A stretch of 64,000 bases of DNA from QZLE01 sp033852135 (GTDB lineage: Bacteria > Pseudomonadota > Gammaproteobacteria > QZLD01): contig JAWSVB010000005.1 of assembly GCA_033852135.1 (NCBI GenBank), forward strand, positions 124,001-188,000, written 5' to 3'. The notes under the pieces are model-generated. The model searched no databases, was not told the DNA's origin, and saw only the letters and a list, made by a program, of their open reading frames with translations. A program made the translations under genes and the position numbers. Positions 8,433 to 17,324 of this stretch are shown here, piece after piece (position 1 is the first letter of the stretch; each line of letters opens with the position of its first letter).

Positions 8433-9020
8433 ATGACTAACACCAATATAAAGCTAATTGTCGGCCTTGGAAATCCAGGAGCCGAATATGAAATGACACG
8501 CCATAATGTTGGCTTCTGGTTTGCGGATCAGATAACTAGCAAATATAGCGGAAGTTTCACCAAAGAAACCCGGTTCAACGCAGAGTTGAGCCGGGTTTTT
8601 ATTAATAGCAAAGATATTCGCATACTCAAGCCACTAACGTTTATGAATAAAAGCGGACAATCAGTTGGTGAAATATGTCGCTATTTTAAGATAGAACCAG
8701 AAGAGATTCTGGTTGTGCATGATGAGCTTGATCTTCCACCCGGAGTCGCAAAACTCAAAAGAGGTGGCGGACATGGTGGACACAATGGATTGCGGGATAT
8801 TATCGCTCATCTTGGCAGCAAAAACTTTTTGCGCCTGCGCTTAGGCATTGGCCATCCCGGCAATAGTTCCAAAGTAACCGGACACGTATTAAGCGCCCCA
8901 GGAAAACACGAGAACAGTGAGATTGAAAACTCACTAGACAAGAGCATAATTGCTTTTGAAGAACTGCTAAAAACAGACCTGCAAAAAGCGATGCATCAAC
9001 TACACAGTAACAATAGTTAG
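8433..9020 (+). CDS. pth: Peptidyl-tRNA hydrolase
   Basis: Pth releases tRNA from prematurely dropped peptidyl-tRNA. The 195-residue protein has the family signature LIVGLGNPGAEYEMTRHNVGFWF, with the catalytic His in TRHN and the binding Asn in GNPG. It also has TFMNKSG, VVHDELDLPPG (active Asp) and GGGHGGHNGLRDI. It follows rplY closely and leads to ychF, a classic order. No good Shine-Dalgarno precedes the ATG. A terminator-like hairpin lies inside the gene at 8566-8600. Confidence 0.96.
   Translation: MTNTNIKLIVGLGNPGAEYEMTRHNVGFWFADQITSKYSGSFTKETRFNAELSRVFINSKDIRILKPLTFMNKSGQSVGEICRYFKIEPEEILVVHDELDLPPGVAKLKRGGGHGGHNGLRDIIAHLGSKNFLRLRLGIGHPGNSSKVTGHVLSAPGKHENSEIENSLDKSIIAFEELLKTDLQKAMHQLHSNNS
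8566..8600 (+). terminator. Terminator-like hairpin inside pth
   Basis: Arm AAACCCGGTTCAAC (8566-8579) pairs with GTTGAGCCGGGTTT (8585-8598) over 14 bp with a single G-U, loop GCAGA, and the run of T continues to 8600. GTTTC (8554-8558) can pair with GAAAC (8565-8569), which would disrupt the base of the stem. It lies about 45 codons into pth, within well-conserved coding frame, so any termination would be premature. Confidence 0.55.
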
Positions 9021-9061
9021 CAACAAAACGTTAACTGTAACAGCACTATATCGAGGATAAC

Positions 9062-10153
9062 ATGGGTTTTAAATGTGGTATCGTAGGCCTACCAAATGTC
9101 GGCAAATCAACTCTTTTCAATGCATTAACCCGCGCAGGAATTGCTGCTGAAAACTATCCATTTTGCACCATCGATCCAAATGTTGGCATAGTTGAGATGC
9201 CAGACTCAAGGCTGAACAAATTAGCTGAGATTGTTAACCCGAAAAAAACACTTCCAACAACCATGCAGTTCGTTGATATTGCTGGATTAGTTGAAGGTGC
9301 TTCAAAAGGTGAAGGGTTAGGCAATCAATTTTTAGCACATATCCGTGAAACTGATGCTATCGGCCATGTTGTTCGCTGCTTTGAGAATGATGACATCGTC
9401 CATGTTGATGGAAAAATAGACCCAGGTTCAGATATTGAGATCATCGATACCGAACTCACCCTTGCTGATTTAGAGTCTGTAGAAAAATCGCTGATTAAAA
9501 TAACCAGACAAAGCAAGTCAGGCGATAAAGAAGCCATCGCCAAAAGAGATCTATTAACCAAAGTCAGAGACCACCTAGCGGAAGGTTTTCCTGCCCGCAC
9601 CCTAGAGATGACCAAAGAGGAAAAGGCCCTATCAAAAGAGCTACATCTCATTACCATCAAACCAGTTATGTATATCGCCAATGTTTCTGAAACTGGATTT
9701 GAAAATAATCCATTCCTGGAGCAAGTTAAAGAGATAGCCAAAAAAGAGGGCGCCGTAGTGGTTCCTGTATGTGCCTCTATCGAAGCTGAACTTTCAACTC
9801 TTGATGAAGAAGAGATGATTGAGTTCCTAGGTGAGTACGGGCTTACTGAATCAGGTCTTAACCGTGTAATTCATGCAGGCTACAACCTTCTTGGGCTACA
9901 AACATATTTCACAGCAGGCGTTCAAGAAGTAAGAGCTTGGACAGTCAAAGTTGGAGCAACTGCTCCTCAAGCTGCCGGTGTAATTCACACAGATTTTGAA
10001 CGTGGATTTATTCGCGCAGAAGTGATCAGTTATGACCACTTTGTTGAGTTTAATGGCGAACAGGGCGCAAAAGATGCAGGCAAGTGGCGTCTGGAAGGAA
10101 AAGACTACATCACGCAAGAGGGCGATGTAATCCACTTCCGCTTCAATGTATAA
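9062..10153 (+). CDS. ychF: Ribosome-binding ATPase YchF (Obg family)
   Basis: YchF is a universally conserved P-loop protein of the OBG group that prefers ATP and binds ribosomes. The P-loop is GLPNVGKST, the switch region is NYPFCTIDPNVG, and the next motif is DIAGLVEGASKGEGLGNQFL. The nucleotide-specificity motif is NVSE rather than NKxD, which fits ATP use. The C-terminal TGS-like domain ends the 363-residue protein (DFERGFIRAEVISYDHFVE). It begins 41 bp after pth. Confidence 0.97.
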   Translation: MGFKCGIVGLPNVGKSTLFNALTRAGIAAENYPFCTIDPNVGIVEMPDSRLNKLAEIVNPKKTLPTTMQFVDIAGLVEGASKGEGLGNQFLAHIRETDAIGHVVRCFENDDIVHVDGKIDPGSDIEIIDTELTLADLESVEKSLIKITRQSKSGDKEAIAKRDLLTKVRDHLAEGFPARTLEMTKEEKALSKELHLITIKPVMYIANVSETGFENNPFLEQVKEIAKKEGAVVVPVCASIEAELSTLDEEEMIEFLGEYGLTESGLNRVIHAGYNLLGLQTYFTAGVQEVRAWTVKVGATAPQAAGVIHTDFERGFIRAEVISYDHFVEFNGEQGAKDAGKWRLEGKDYITQEGDVIHFRFNV

Positions 10154-10190
10154 CCTTTAAATTGCGAAAGTTAAAATAGGTCTATAGATA

Positions 10191-11033
10191 ATGAAATATA
10201 TTGGCGCCCATGTCAGTGCTTCTGGAGGAGTTGAAAATGCTCCAATCAATGCTCACGCTATTGGTGCCAATGCATTTGCTCTTTTTACAAAAAATCAAAA
10301 GCGGTGGGAGGCAAAGCCTCTTACCGAAAAGTCGATTCAAGCTTTTAAAGATAACTGCGAGAAATACAACTTTAAACCAGAGCAGATTCTGCCGCACGAC
10401 AGCTACCTTATTAATCTGGGCCACCCTGAAAAAGAGCCATTAGATAAATCACGCAATGCATTTATAGATGAGATACAACGCTGTGAACAACTCGGGTTAA
10501 AATACCTGAATTTCCACCCTGGAAGCCACCTGAAAAAAATCAGTGAAGATGACTGCATCAAAACCATCGCCGAATCGATAAACATCGCACTGGATAAAAC
10601 ATCATCTGTTGCGGCAATTATTGAAAACACGGCGGGGCAAGGCTCAAACCTTGGTTATCGTTTTGAACAACTGGCACAGATGATTGAGTTGGTAGAGGAT
10701 AAAAATCGCGTTGGTGTTTGCATCGATACCTGTCATGCATTTGTATCTGGCTATGATCTTTCCAGCTTCGATGCATGCAAAGATACCTTTGAGCAGTTCG
10801 ATAAAATCATAGGATTCAATTACCTAAAAGGGATGCATATCAACGACTCCAAAAAAGAGCTTGGCAGTCGTGTAGACAGGCATCACAGCATTGGTGAAGG
10901 GTTAATTGGCCTCGAGCTTTTCAAGTTTTTGATGCAAGATGAAAGGTTCGATAATATCCCCCTTGTTCTAGAGACCATAGATTCGTCAATCTGGAATGAA
11001 GAGATCAAACTACTAAGAAGCTTTATCTCATAA
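10191..11033 (+). CDS. nfo: Endonuclease IV (AP endonuclease)
   Basis: Nfo cleaves DNA 5' to abasic sites in base-excision repair, with three zinc ions. The 280-residue TIM barrel begins YIGAHVSASGGV. Metal ligands are visible in the order LNFHPGSH, IENTAGQG, GVCIDTCHAF, GMHINDSK and DRHHSIGEG, ending with LVLETID. It lies 37 bp after ychF on the same strand and could be read from the same transcript. Confidence 0.95.
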   Translation: MKYIGAHVSASGGVENAPINAHAIGANAFALFTKNQKRWEAKPLTEKSIQAFKDNCEKYNFKPEQILPHDSYLINLGHPEKEPLDKSRNAFIDEIQRCEQLGLKYLNFHPGSHLKKISEDDCIKTIAESINIALDKTSSVAAIIENTAGQGSNLGYRFEQLAQMIELVEDKNRVGVCIDTCHAFVSGYDLSSFDACKDTFEQFDKIIGFNYLKGMHINDSKKELGSRVDRHHSIGEGLIGLELFKFLMQDERFDNIPLVLETIDSSIWNEEIKLLRSFIS

Positions 11034-11115
11034 TTTTTCTAGCTATTTAAGACAAATATAGTTGACAAATAGGGCTGAAAAATAGAAAATTGCGATCCTT
11101 CATTTAGAAGCAAGT

Positions 11116-11192
11116 GGCTATGTAGCTCAGTTGGTTAGAGCACAGCATTCATAATGCTGGAGTCGGTGGTTCAAGTCCACCCATAGCCACCA
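11116..11192 (+). tRNA. tRNA-Met (anticodon CAT, elongator type)
   Basis: A full cloverleaf of 77 nt: acceptor GGCTATG with CATAGCC, D arm AGCTCAGTTGGTTAGAGC, anticodon stem CAGCA/TGCTG around TTCATAA, T arm GGTGGTTCAAGTCCACC, and encoded CCA. The G-C first pair argues against the initiator tRNA. A CAT tRNA could also be the lysidine-modified Ile form, but the body resembles elongator Met. Confidence 0.95.
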
Positions 11193-11475
11193 TTTATTCT
11201 CAATTCCCCAATCTGCTTTCTACCTCAAAATACTTTCATATATAAAATATAATTATAGCTATCTATGATTCGTGCCGAATAAAAAACCGTATATATAAGA
11301 TGCAACAAACTGGGTCAATCAGCGGCTCAAATTCCCATAAAAACCAACGCTCATATAGCGATTATCAAACATCTAAAAAGATTGCAGTTTTCCAATAAAA
11401 ACCATAAACTTGCAGACAGTATAATTCGAGATCATTATTGAATATGATCCATTTTTTACACGGAGGTAGCACAAG

Positions 11476-11688
11476 ATGACAACTGATAATGCCTTTGCAG
11501 CCTTAGGGATCCGCCCAAGTGCGACCAAAGAGCAGATCAAAACCGCCTACCGCCGTGCAATTAGCCGCTATCACCCTGACCGTTTAATCAGTAGAGATGC
11601 TGGTGAGAATGAGTTAAAATACGCGACCTTAAAGATGCAAAATATAAAAACTGCATACGACCAGATCCGCCGGGACCGCGGACTTTAG
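11476..11688 (+). CDS. Stand-alone J-domain protein
   Basis: A 70-residue protein that consists almost only of a J domain. The order is FAALGIRPSATKEQIKTAYRRAI, the diagnostic HPD at residues 33-35, then a third helix ending in YDQIRRDRGL. J domains stimulate the ATPase of Hsp70 (DnaK), so this is a possible DnaK co-chaperone, similar to the C-terminal J domain of DjlA but without its membrane part. GGAGG lies 11 bp before the ATG. The 280 bp upstream, back to tRNA-Met, hold no gene that I can see. Confidence 0.85.
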   Translation: MTTDNAFAALGIRPSATKEQIKTAYRRAISRYHPDRLISRDAGENELKYATLKMQNIKTAYDQIRRDRGL

Positions 11689-11755
11689 CGCTAAAGAAAA
11701 TTACCGCAGGAAGCATAACTGTCACAACGACACCATAATCGATTAAGGTTTATCC

Positions 11756-12433
11756 ATGCTTGATTTTAAAATTGCCCCATCTATCTTATCTGCTGATTTT
11801 GCTCGCCTCGGTGAAGAGGTTGAAAATGTTCTTGCTGCAGGCGCTGACATTGTCCATTTTGATGTAATGGATAACCATTATGTTCCTAACCTGACTATTG
11901 GCCCAATGGTTTGCAAGGCACTAAGAAATCATGGCATCACAGCTGAAATCGACGTCCACCTTATGGTAAAACCAGTTGACAGAATCGTTCCTGATTTTGC
12001 TGAAGCTGGCGCCGACTATATCACCTTCCACCCAGAAGGTTCTGAGCACATCGACAGAACTCTACAGCTAATTAAAGAGTGTGGCTGCAAGTCTGGGCTG
12101 GTATTTAATCCAGCAACACCTCTGGATTGTCTCAAATATGTTATGGACAAAGTGGATATGATTTTACTTATGTCGGTCAACCCTGGTTATGGCGGCCAAA
12201 AGTTTATCCCTGCAACAATGGATAAACTACGTGAAGTGCGCAAAATGATTGATGAAAGCGGCCATGAGATCAGATTAGAGATTGATGGTGGAGTTAAGGT
12301 TGATAACATCCGTGAAATTGCTGAAGCAGGGGCCGACACCTTTGTAGCTGGCTCAGCGATCTTTAGCCAACCAGACTACAAAAAAGTTATCGATGATATG
12401 CGTAACGAGCTTGCATTGGCAGTGAATAAATAA
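11756..12433 (+). CDS. rpe: Ribulose-phosphate 3-epimerase
   Basis: Rpe interconverts ribulose 5-phosphate and xylulose 5-phosphate in the pentose phosphate or Calvin cycle. The 225-residue TIM barrel has the family landmarks IAPSILSADFARLGEE, VHFDVMDNHYVPNLTIGP, DVHLMVKP, FHPEG, LMSVNPGYGGQKF and LEIDGGV, with the metal-binding His and Asp residues in place. It precedes trpE in several gammaproteobacteria, usually with gph between them. gph is absent here. Confidence 0.96.
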   Translation: MLDFKIAPSILSADFARLGEEVENVLAAGADIVHFDVMDNHYVPNLTIGPMVCKALRNHGITAEIDVHLMVKPVDRIVPDFAEAGADYITFHPEGSEHIDRTLQLIKECGCKSGLVFNPATPLDCLKYVMDKVDMILLMSVNPGYGGQKFIPATMDKLREVRKMIDESGHEIRLEIDGGVKVDNIREIAEAGADTFVAGSAIFSQPDYKKVIDDMRNELALAVNK

Positions 12434-12465
12434 TATAACTTAATCAATATCTTTAGGTTTAAAAA

Positions 12466-12543
12466 ATGTCTTTTTATAAAAACAAAATACACACTATCGG
12501 AATGAATTCCGTGGGATTGATGAGCTCAGAGCGATGGCGTTAA
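12466..12543 (+). CDS. Possible 25-codon leader ORF before trpE
   Basis: An ATG opens a 25-codon frame whose last codons are Arg-Trp-Arg. Its single Trp codon (12535-12537) and stop lie within the hairpin at 12529-12556. A leader peptide that senses tryptophan would fit the place, but one Trp codon is weak evidence, the ribosome site is poor and no T-run follows the hairpin. It could equally be chance. Confidence 0.25.
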   Translation: MSFYKNKIHTIGMNSVGLMSSERWR

Positions 12544-12575
12544 TTCACCATTGCTCGAACTGTTATTAAACCCAC
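12511..12575 (+). promoter_or_regulatory. Structured leader of trpE
   Basis: An outer stem GTGGG (12511-12515) with CCCAC (12571-12575) encloses a strong inner hairpin, GAGCGATGG (12529-12537) with CCATTGCTC (12548-12556), eight of nine positions paired. It ends 20 bp before the trpE start, which lacks a clear Shine-Dalgarno. This suggests RNA-level control of trpE, by mechanism unknown. Confidence 0.45.
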
Positions 12576-12595
12576 AAACCATGATGGTGTAAAAA

Positions 12596-14092
12596 ATGGA
12601 AAAAAAGATATTTGAACAACTAGCCGCTGAAGGCTATAGCAAGATCCCTTTAGTTCGCGAAATTATCGCAGACCTCGATACCCCACTTAGTATCTACCTT
12701 AAACTTGCAGATGGTAAGCCTTATACCTATCTTCTGGAATCTGTCCAAGGTGGTGAAAAATGGGGGCGTTACTCAATCATAGGCCTACCATGCAAAGAGC
12801 TTATTCGGGTAAATGGTTATACCGTAACCAATGAAAAAGATGGAAAGGTCATCAAACAAACTGAGGTTGATGATCCACTCAAGTTTGTTGAAGAGTTTCA
12901 AGCGCAATACAGTGTTCCTGACCATTTAGGAATTAAAGATCTTCCTCGATTTGCAGGCGGCCTTGTTGGTTATTTCGGCTACGATATAGTGCGCTATATT
13001 GAACCACGCCTGGGAGCATGTCCAAATCCGGATCCACTTGAGGTTCCTGAAATATTGTTAATGGTATCCGATGAAGTTCTAGTATTTGATAATCTTGCCG
13101 GCAAGATATATATCGTTGTACATGCGGATACTCAACAAAAAGATTCATTTGAATACGCCAATGAGCGCCTATTAACCATATCAAAACAACTTCGCGACAC
13201 CAGCTGCTGCTATCCAGAGAAAGCTACTGGCAACTCAGTCAACGAAGAGGATTTTGTTTCTGGCTTCACTGAAGATGGTTACAAAGCTGCTGTTGAGAAG
13301 ATCAAAAAATACATCATCGATGGCGATTGCATGCAGGTGGTCCCTTCACAAAGGATGACGATACCATTTAAATCTTCACCTCTTGATCTTTACCGTGCTC
13401 TGCGCTGTACCAATCCATCCCCATACATGTTTCTACTAAATCTAAAAGATTTCCACATCGTTGGCTCATCACCTGAGATTCTAGTTAGAGAAGAGGATGG
13501 CATAATCACCGTTAGGCCAATTGCTGGCACTCGAAAACGGGGCCGAGATGAAGAGCATGACCTTGAACTAGAGAAAGATCTACTTGCTGACCCTAAAGAG
13601 ATCGCTGAACATCTAATGCTAATTGACCTGGGAAGAAACGATATTGGCAGAGTGGCAGAGACTGGAAGCGTCAAAGTAACTGATCAGATGGTAATTGAAC
13701 GCTATTCCCACGTAATGCACATAGTTTCTAATGTAAGTGGCAAGATAAAAGAAGATATGACCCCAATCGACGTACTTAAGGCCACGTTCCCAGCAGGTAC
13801 TCTATCTGGAGCTCCAAAAATCCGAGCGATGGAGATCATTGATGAAGTGGAACCAGTAAAGCGCGGAGTATACGGTGGCGCCGTTGGTTACATCTCCTAC
13901 AATGGCAACATGGACACTGCAATTGCGATTAGAACTGCAGTGATCAAAAATAATGAATTACATATTCAGGCAGGTGCTGGAATCGTTGCCGATTCTGTTC
14001 CGCAATCAGAATGGGATGAAACCATGAACAAAGGGCGCTCAATGTTTCGAGCAGTGGCAATGGTTGAACAAGGCTTTGAAGAGCTTAAATAG
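12596..14092 (+). CDS. trpE: Anthranilate synthase component I
   Basis: TrpE converts chorismate plus ammonia to anthranilate, the first committed step to tryptophan. The 498-residue protein has the N-terminal domain with a putative tryptophan-binding LLES motif (YLLESVQGGEKWGRYS) and the chorismate-binding domain. The latter shows NPSPYMFLL, RPIAGTRKRGRD, LLADPKEIAEHLMLIDLGRND, FPAGTLSGAPK and QAGAGIVADS. The sequence fits TrpE better than PabB. trpG follows after 15 bp, but trpD and trpC are not adjacent. Confidence 0.95.
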   Translation: MEKKIFEQLAAEGYSKIPLVREIIADLDTPLSIYLKLADGKPYTYLLESVQGGEKWGRYSIIGLPCKELIRVNGYTVTNEKDGKVIKQTEVDDPLKFVEEFQAQYSVPDHLGIKDLPRFAGGLVGYFGYDIVRYIEPRLGACPNPDPLEVPEILLMVSDEVLVFDNLAGKIYIVVHADTQQKDSFEYANERLLTISKQLRDTSCCYPEKATGNSVNEEDFVSGFTEDGYKAAVEKIKKYIIDGDCMQVVPSQRMTIPFKSSPLDLYRALRCTNPSPYMFLLNLKDFHIVGSSPEILVREEDGIITVRPIAGTRKRGRDEEHDLELEKDLLADPKEIAEHLMLIDLGRNDIGRVAETGSVKVTDQMVIERYSHVMHIVSNVSGKIKEDMTPIDVLKATFPAGTLSGAPKIRAMEIIDEVEPVKRGVYGGAVGYISYNGNMDTAIAIRTAVIKNNELHIQAGAGIVADSVPQSEWDETMNKGRSMFRAVAMVEQGFEELK

Positions 14093-14107
14093 GAAGGAGG
14101 AAAAACT

Positions 14108-14686
14108 ATGCTATTAATGATCGATAATTATGACTCCTTTACATTTAACCTAGTGCAATACTTTTGCGAACTTGGAGCCGAAGTTGAGGTTCATCGAAAT
14201 GACAAGATCACCATTGATGAGATCAAAAAGCTAAACCCAGAAAAAATAGTTCTATCTCCAGGGCCATGCACCCCAAATGAAGCCGGCATCTCTTTAGAGG
14301 TGGTACATCAGTTTGGCGGCAAGCTACCGATACTCGGCGTCTGCCTTGGACACCAAACCATTGGCCAAGCTTTTGGCGGAGATATTGTTCACGCTGGCCA
14401 GGTGATGCACGGTAAAACCTCAGATGTATTCCATAAAGACATCGGAGTATTTAAAGGGCTGCCAAACCCAATGTCTGCAACTAGATACCACTCTCTAGTT
14501 ATCGACAAAAAAACTATGCCAGACTGCTTTGAGATTACTTCATGGACTTTGGATGAAGCAGGAGAGATCGAAGAGATCATGGGTGTACGTCATAAAGAGC
14601 TTGATATTGAAGGGGTGCAATTCCATCCAGAGTCGATATTGACACCAGATGGCCACGCCCTTCTAAATAATTTTTTAAAGCGATAA
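14108..14686 (+). CDS. trpG: Anthranilate synthase component II (glutamine amidotransferase)
   Basis: This subunit releases ammonia from glutamine for TrpE, and may also serve PabB in folate synthesis. The 192-residue class I amidotransferase has the oxyanion region SPGPCTPNEAG, the nucleophile Cys in GVCLGHQTIGQ, and the His-Glu pair in VQFHPESIL. The start is preceded by a very strong AGGAAGGAGG. Its close spacing to trpE supports a shared transcript. Confidence 0.95.
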   Translation: MLLMIDNYDSFTFNLVQYFCELGAEVEVHRNDKITIDEIKKLNPEKIVLSPGPCTPNEAGISLEVVHQFGGKLPILGVCLGHQTIGQAFGGDIVHAGQVMHGKTSDVFHKDIGVFKGLPNPMSATRYHSLVIDKKTMPDCFEITSWTLDEAGEIEEIMGVRHKELDIEGVQFHPESILTPDGHALLNNFLKR

Positions 14687-14764
14687 CATTTTAAATAAGA
14701 TAATTTTTACTGGCATAGCCTTTATCTTCAAAAGCTATACCTAAAGAACTGGAGAAATAATAGT

Positions 14765-16051
14765 ATGAAAATTTTAGTGATTGGCGGCGGTGGCCGCGAA
14801 CATGCTCTTTCTTGGAAAGCAGCACAATCGCCAAATGTAAGCGAAGTATTCGTAGCTCCTGGTAATGCAGGAACAGCGCTGGAGCCGAATATTTCCAATG
14901 TTGCCATCAATGCTGAAGATGTTGATACCCTGCTTGAGTTTGCTCAAAAAGAATCAATCGACCTAACCATCGTCGGCCCCGAAGCTCCTCTTGTTCTTGG
15001 AGTGGTGGATAAATTTACTGCAGCTGGTTTACGCTGCTTTGGACCAACTGCTGAGTGCGCTCAACTTGAGGGTTCAAAAGCGTTTTCCAAAGATTTCCTA
15101 GCTCGCCATAATATCCCAACCGCTGAATATAAAACCTTTACCGATCCTGCATTAGCAGAGGAATACATAAAAGAAAAAGGTGCTCCAATAGTTGTTAAAG
15201 CCGACGGGCTTGCTGCAGGTAAAGGGGTGATTGTTGCGCAAACCGAAGAGGAGGCAATCGCAGCTGTAAAAGATATGCTCGAGGGTAATGCCTTTGGTGA
15301 AGCAGGTAGCCGCGTAGTAGTTGAAGAGTTTTTAGTGGGTGAAGAAGCCAGCTTTATCGTTATGGCAGATGGTAGCAACGTTATCCCATTCGCAACATCG
15401 CAAGATCACAAAGCTCGCGACAACGGTGACCAAGGGCCAAATACAGGCGGTATGGGCGCTTACTCACCAGCGCCTGTAGTTACTGATGAAGTTTATCAAG
15501 CAGCTATGGAACTAGTAATCAAACCAACTATCGAAGGGATGATTAAAGATGGTATGCCATACACAGGGTTCTTATACGCTGGTCTTATGATCGACAACGG
15601 CAATCCAAAAGTTTTAGAGTTTAACTGCCGCTTCGGTGATCCAGAGACGCAACCAATCATGATGCGTTTACAGTCTGACATCACTGAACTGTGTAATGCA
15701 GCAATCGATAAGAAGCTAGATCAACAACAGATCGAATTTGACCCACGCCCATGCCTTGGTGTTGTTATGGCAGCTGGTGGCTATCCTGCTGATTATAACA
15801 AAGGTGATGTTATCAGCGGACTGCCAACAACAGAGCTCGATGATGCCAAAGTATTCCATGCTGGAACCAAACTAGATGGTGATAAATCGCTAACCAACGG
15901 CGGTAGGGTACTATGTGCCTGCGCTCTTGGTGAATCAGTTACTCAAGCTCAAAAAGAAGCTTATAAACTTACCGAACAAGTTAACTGGGATAATGTTTAC
16001 TACCGTACCGATATTGGTTATCGAGCTATAGCTAGAGAAAACAAAGGCTGA
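14765..16051 (+). CDS. purD: Phosphoribosylamine-glycine ligase (GAR synthetase)
   Basis: PurD joins phosphoribosylamine and glycine with ATP in purine synthesis. The 428-residue ATP-grasp protein starts MKILVIGGGGREHALSWK. It has the family segments VGPEAPLVLGVVD, KADGLAAGKGVIVA, SQDHKARDNGDQGPNTGGMGAYSP and FNCRFGDPETQPIM. It stands alone here, without purH. A good terminator follows about 35 bp after the stop. Confidence 0.97.
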   Translation: MKILVIGGGGREHALSWKAAQSPNVSEVFVAPGNAGTALEPNISNVAINAEDVDTLLEFAQKESIDLTIVGPEAPLVLGVVDKFTAAGLRCFGPTAECAQLEGSKAFSKDFLARHNIPTAEYKTFTDPALAEEYIKEKGAPIVVKADGLAAGKGVIVAQTEEEAIAAVKDMLEGNAFGEAGSRVVVEEFLVGEEASFIVMADGSNVIPFATSQDHKARDNGDQGPNTGGMGAYSPAPVVTDEVYQAAMELVIKPTIEGMIKDGMPYTGFLYAGLMIDNGNPKVLEFNCRFGDPETQPIMMRLQSDITELCNAAIDKKLDQQQIEFDPRPCLGVVMAAGGYPADYNKGDVISGLPTTELDDAKVFHAGTKLDGDKSLTNGGRVLCACALGESVTQAQKEAYKLTEQVNWDNVYYRTDIGYRAIARENKG

Positions 16052-16086
16052 TTGAGCGTAGTCAAAATCACAGCGTTATTTATAAC

Positions 16087-16114
16087 AAAGGCACCATCGG
16101 TGCCTTTGTTGTTT
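16087..16114 (+). terminator. Rho-independent terminator of purD
   Basis: Arms AAAGGCACC (16087-16095) and GGTGCCTTT (16099-16107) form a perfect 9-bp stem with a 3-nt loop, followed by TGTTGTTT. The A-rich foot lets it also work for the pilin gene converging from the right. Confidence 0.8.
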
Positions 16115-16131
16115 AATAGCGTTAATTTAAC

Positions 16132-16524
16132 TCATTGCCAGCTTTTATTTCCATCACTATCTATAGAGTAAGTCTCATAACCATCTGCCTTGCCTGGTAC
16201 TGGTGCGGCCGCAATAGTAACAACACCGCTGGCTTTTGTTGCAGAAAAGGTGTAATAACCTTTAATACCATCATCAACCATACAGCCTGCTGTAATATCT
16301 GGTGCTGGAGTTTGGTCTGGCGGACCTATACTGACTGTATAATCTTTATATTCGGTAAAGTACTCAGTCTCCATCGTCAATATAGATGCGGCACATACCT
16401 TGGCATCCTCCTGCCTAGTACGTTTTACATATTTTGTATAACTAGGGATAGCTACAGCTGCAAGTATGCCGATAATAGCAACCGTTATCATCAATTCAAT
16501 AAGGGTAAAACCACGTTGTTTCAT
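16132..16524 (-). CDS. Type IV pilin-like protein (PilE family)
   Basis: A 130-residue prepilin. The class III leader is short: MKQRG, then cleavage before FTLIELMITVAIIGILAAVAIPSY, with the Glu at mature position 5. A globular domain follows with two cysteines (about residues 43 and 81) that could form the disulfide loop. It ends GYETYSIDSDGNKSW, as many PilE-like minor pilins do. It may be a minor or core subunit. It is divergent from the next pilin gene. Confidence 0.88.
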   Translation of the reverse strand: MKQRGFTLIELMITVAIIGILAAVAIPSYTKYVKRTRQEDAKVCAASILTMETEYFTEYKDYTVSIGPPDQTPAPDITAGCMVDDGIKGYYTFSATKASGVVTIAAAPVPGKADGYETYSIDSDGNKSWQ

Positions 16525-16763
16525 TTAGGGAGCTCCATTTATTATTTTTATAATAATCTGAGCATTATTAATCATTTATTGATATTCTTCAACTGCAAAC
16601 AAGCTCATCCACAATTAAAAAACTTCTTTATTAAGGCGCCAGTTTTTGCTATTTTTCCATATCGATTGCTATTAAGCCTATTGGACTGGGTTCTTAACAG
16701 GTTTAATTCAATAGTCATTTGAAAGTAAAATTACAAAACTTAATAAAAAATATGGGGAAAAAT

Positions 16764-17318
16764 ATGAATACTAGAGGGTTTACTCTTCTGGAGTTGCTGG
16801 TATCTGTCGCTGTAATTGGGGTTATAGCAACAACCACAATTCCATCTTTTGTGAATATAATCAAAGATTCACGCATCTCATCCAGTCTTATTAACCTTAA
16901 ATCAGATCTATATCTAACACGCAACTCTGCAATTCACTATAACCAACACACAGTAATGTGCACCAGCAATACAGATAATACCAATTGCTCCGATTCTGCC
17001 GACTGGGAAAATGGATGGATGATATTTATCGATGCAAATAAGGATAGAGAATGTAATAGCATTAACGGCATATGTGAAGATGGGGGTAAGGTGATAAAAG
17101 TTGGCAGTGCCATTAGCAACAAAGATCTCAAACTTCGAGGCTATAAGCACCGCACCTACCGTATCCGTTATGATCCAGAGGGATTTAGCTATGCCTTTAA
17201 CGGTACGGTTATCGCCTGTGATGATCGCGGTGTTAAAAAAGCAAGAGGAGTTGTTATCTCTAATACCGGCAGAGTAAGGAGCACCAACAAAGATGATAAA
17301 TTAAAGTGCGCTCAATGA
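16764..17318 (+). CDS. GspH/FimT-type pseudopilin
   Basis: A 184-residue prepilin with leader MNTRG and the hydrophobic stretch FTLLELLVSVAVIGVIATTTIP. The later segment SSSLINLKSDLYLTRNSAIHYNQHTVMC and the C-terminal strands are typical of the GspH/FimT domain. Earlier in-frame ATG codons exist at 16719 and 16752. I chose 16764 because GGGGA lies 5 bp before it and it yields a normal short leader. It converges with the next pilin gene, 6 bp apart. Confidence 0.85.
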   Translation: MNTRGFTLLELLVSVAVIGVIATTTIPSFVNIIKDSRISSSLINLKSDLYLTRNSAIHYNQHTVMCTSNTDNTNCSDSADWENGWMIFIDANKDRECNSINGICEDGGKVIKVGSAISNKDLKLRGYKHRTYRIRYDPEGFSYAFNGTVIACDDRGVKKARGVVISNTGRVRSTNKDDKLKCAQ

Positions 17319-17324
17319 TACAAT

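Noticed and set aside
12511..12575. Hammerhead-type ribozyme before trpE, suggested by a TTGATGAG string
   Set aside because: The other core elements (GAA and matching stems) are not present in order.
15061..15378. Open frame antisense to purD
   Set aside because: Ser/Ala-rich shadow of a strongly conserved gene, without a ribosome site.
16135..16722. Long open frame on the plus strand opposite the first pilin gene
   Set aside because: Its translation is Cys/Ile/Tyr-rich and has no domain, while the minus strand has a textbook prepilin; it is a shadow frame.
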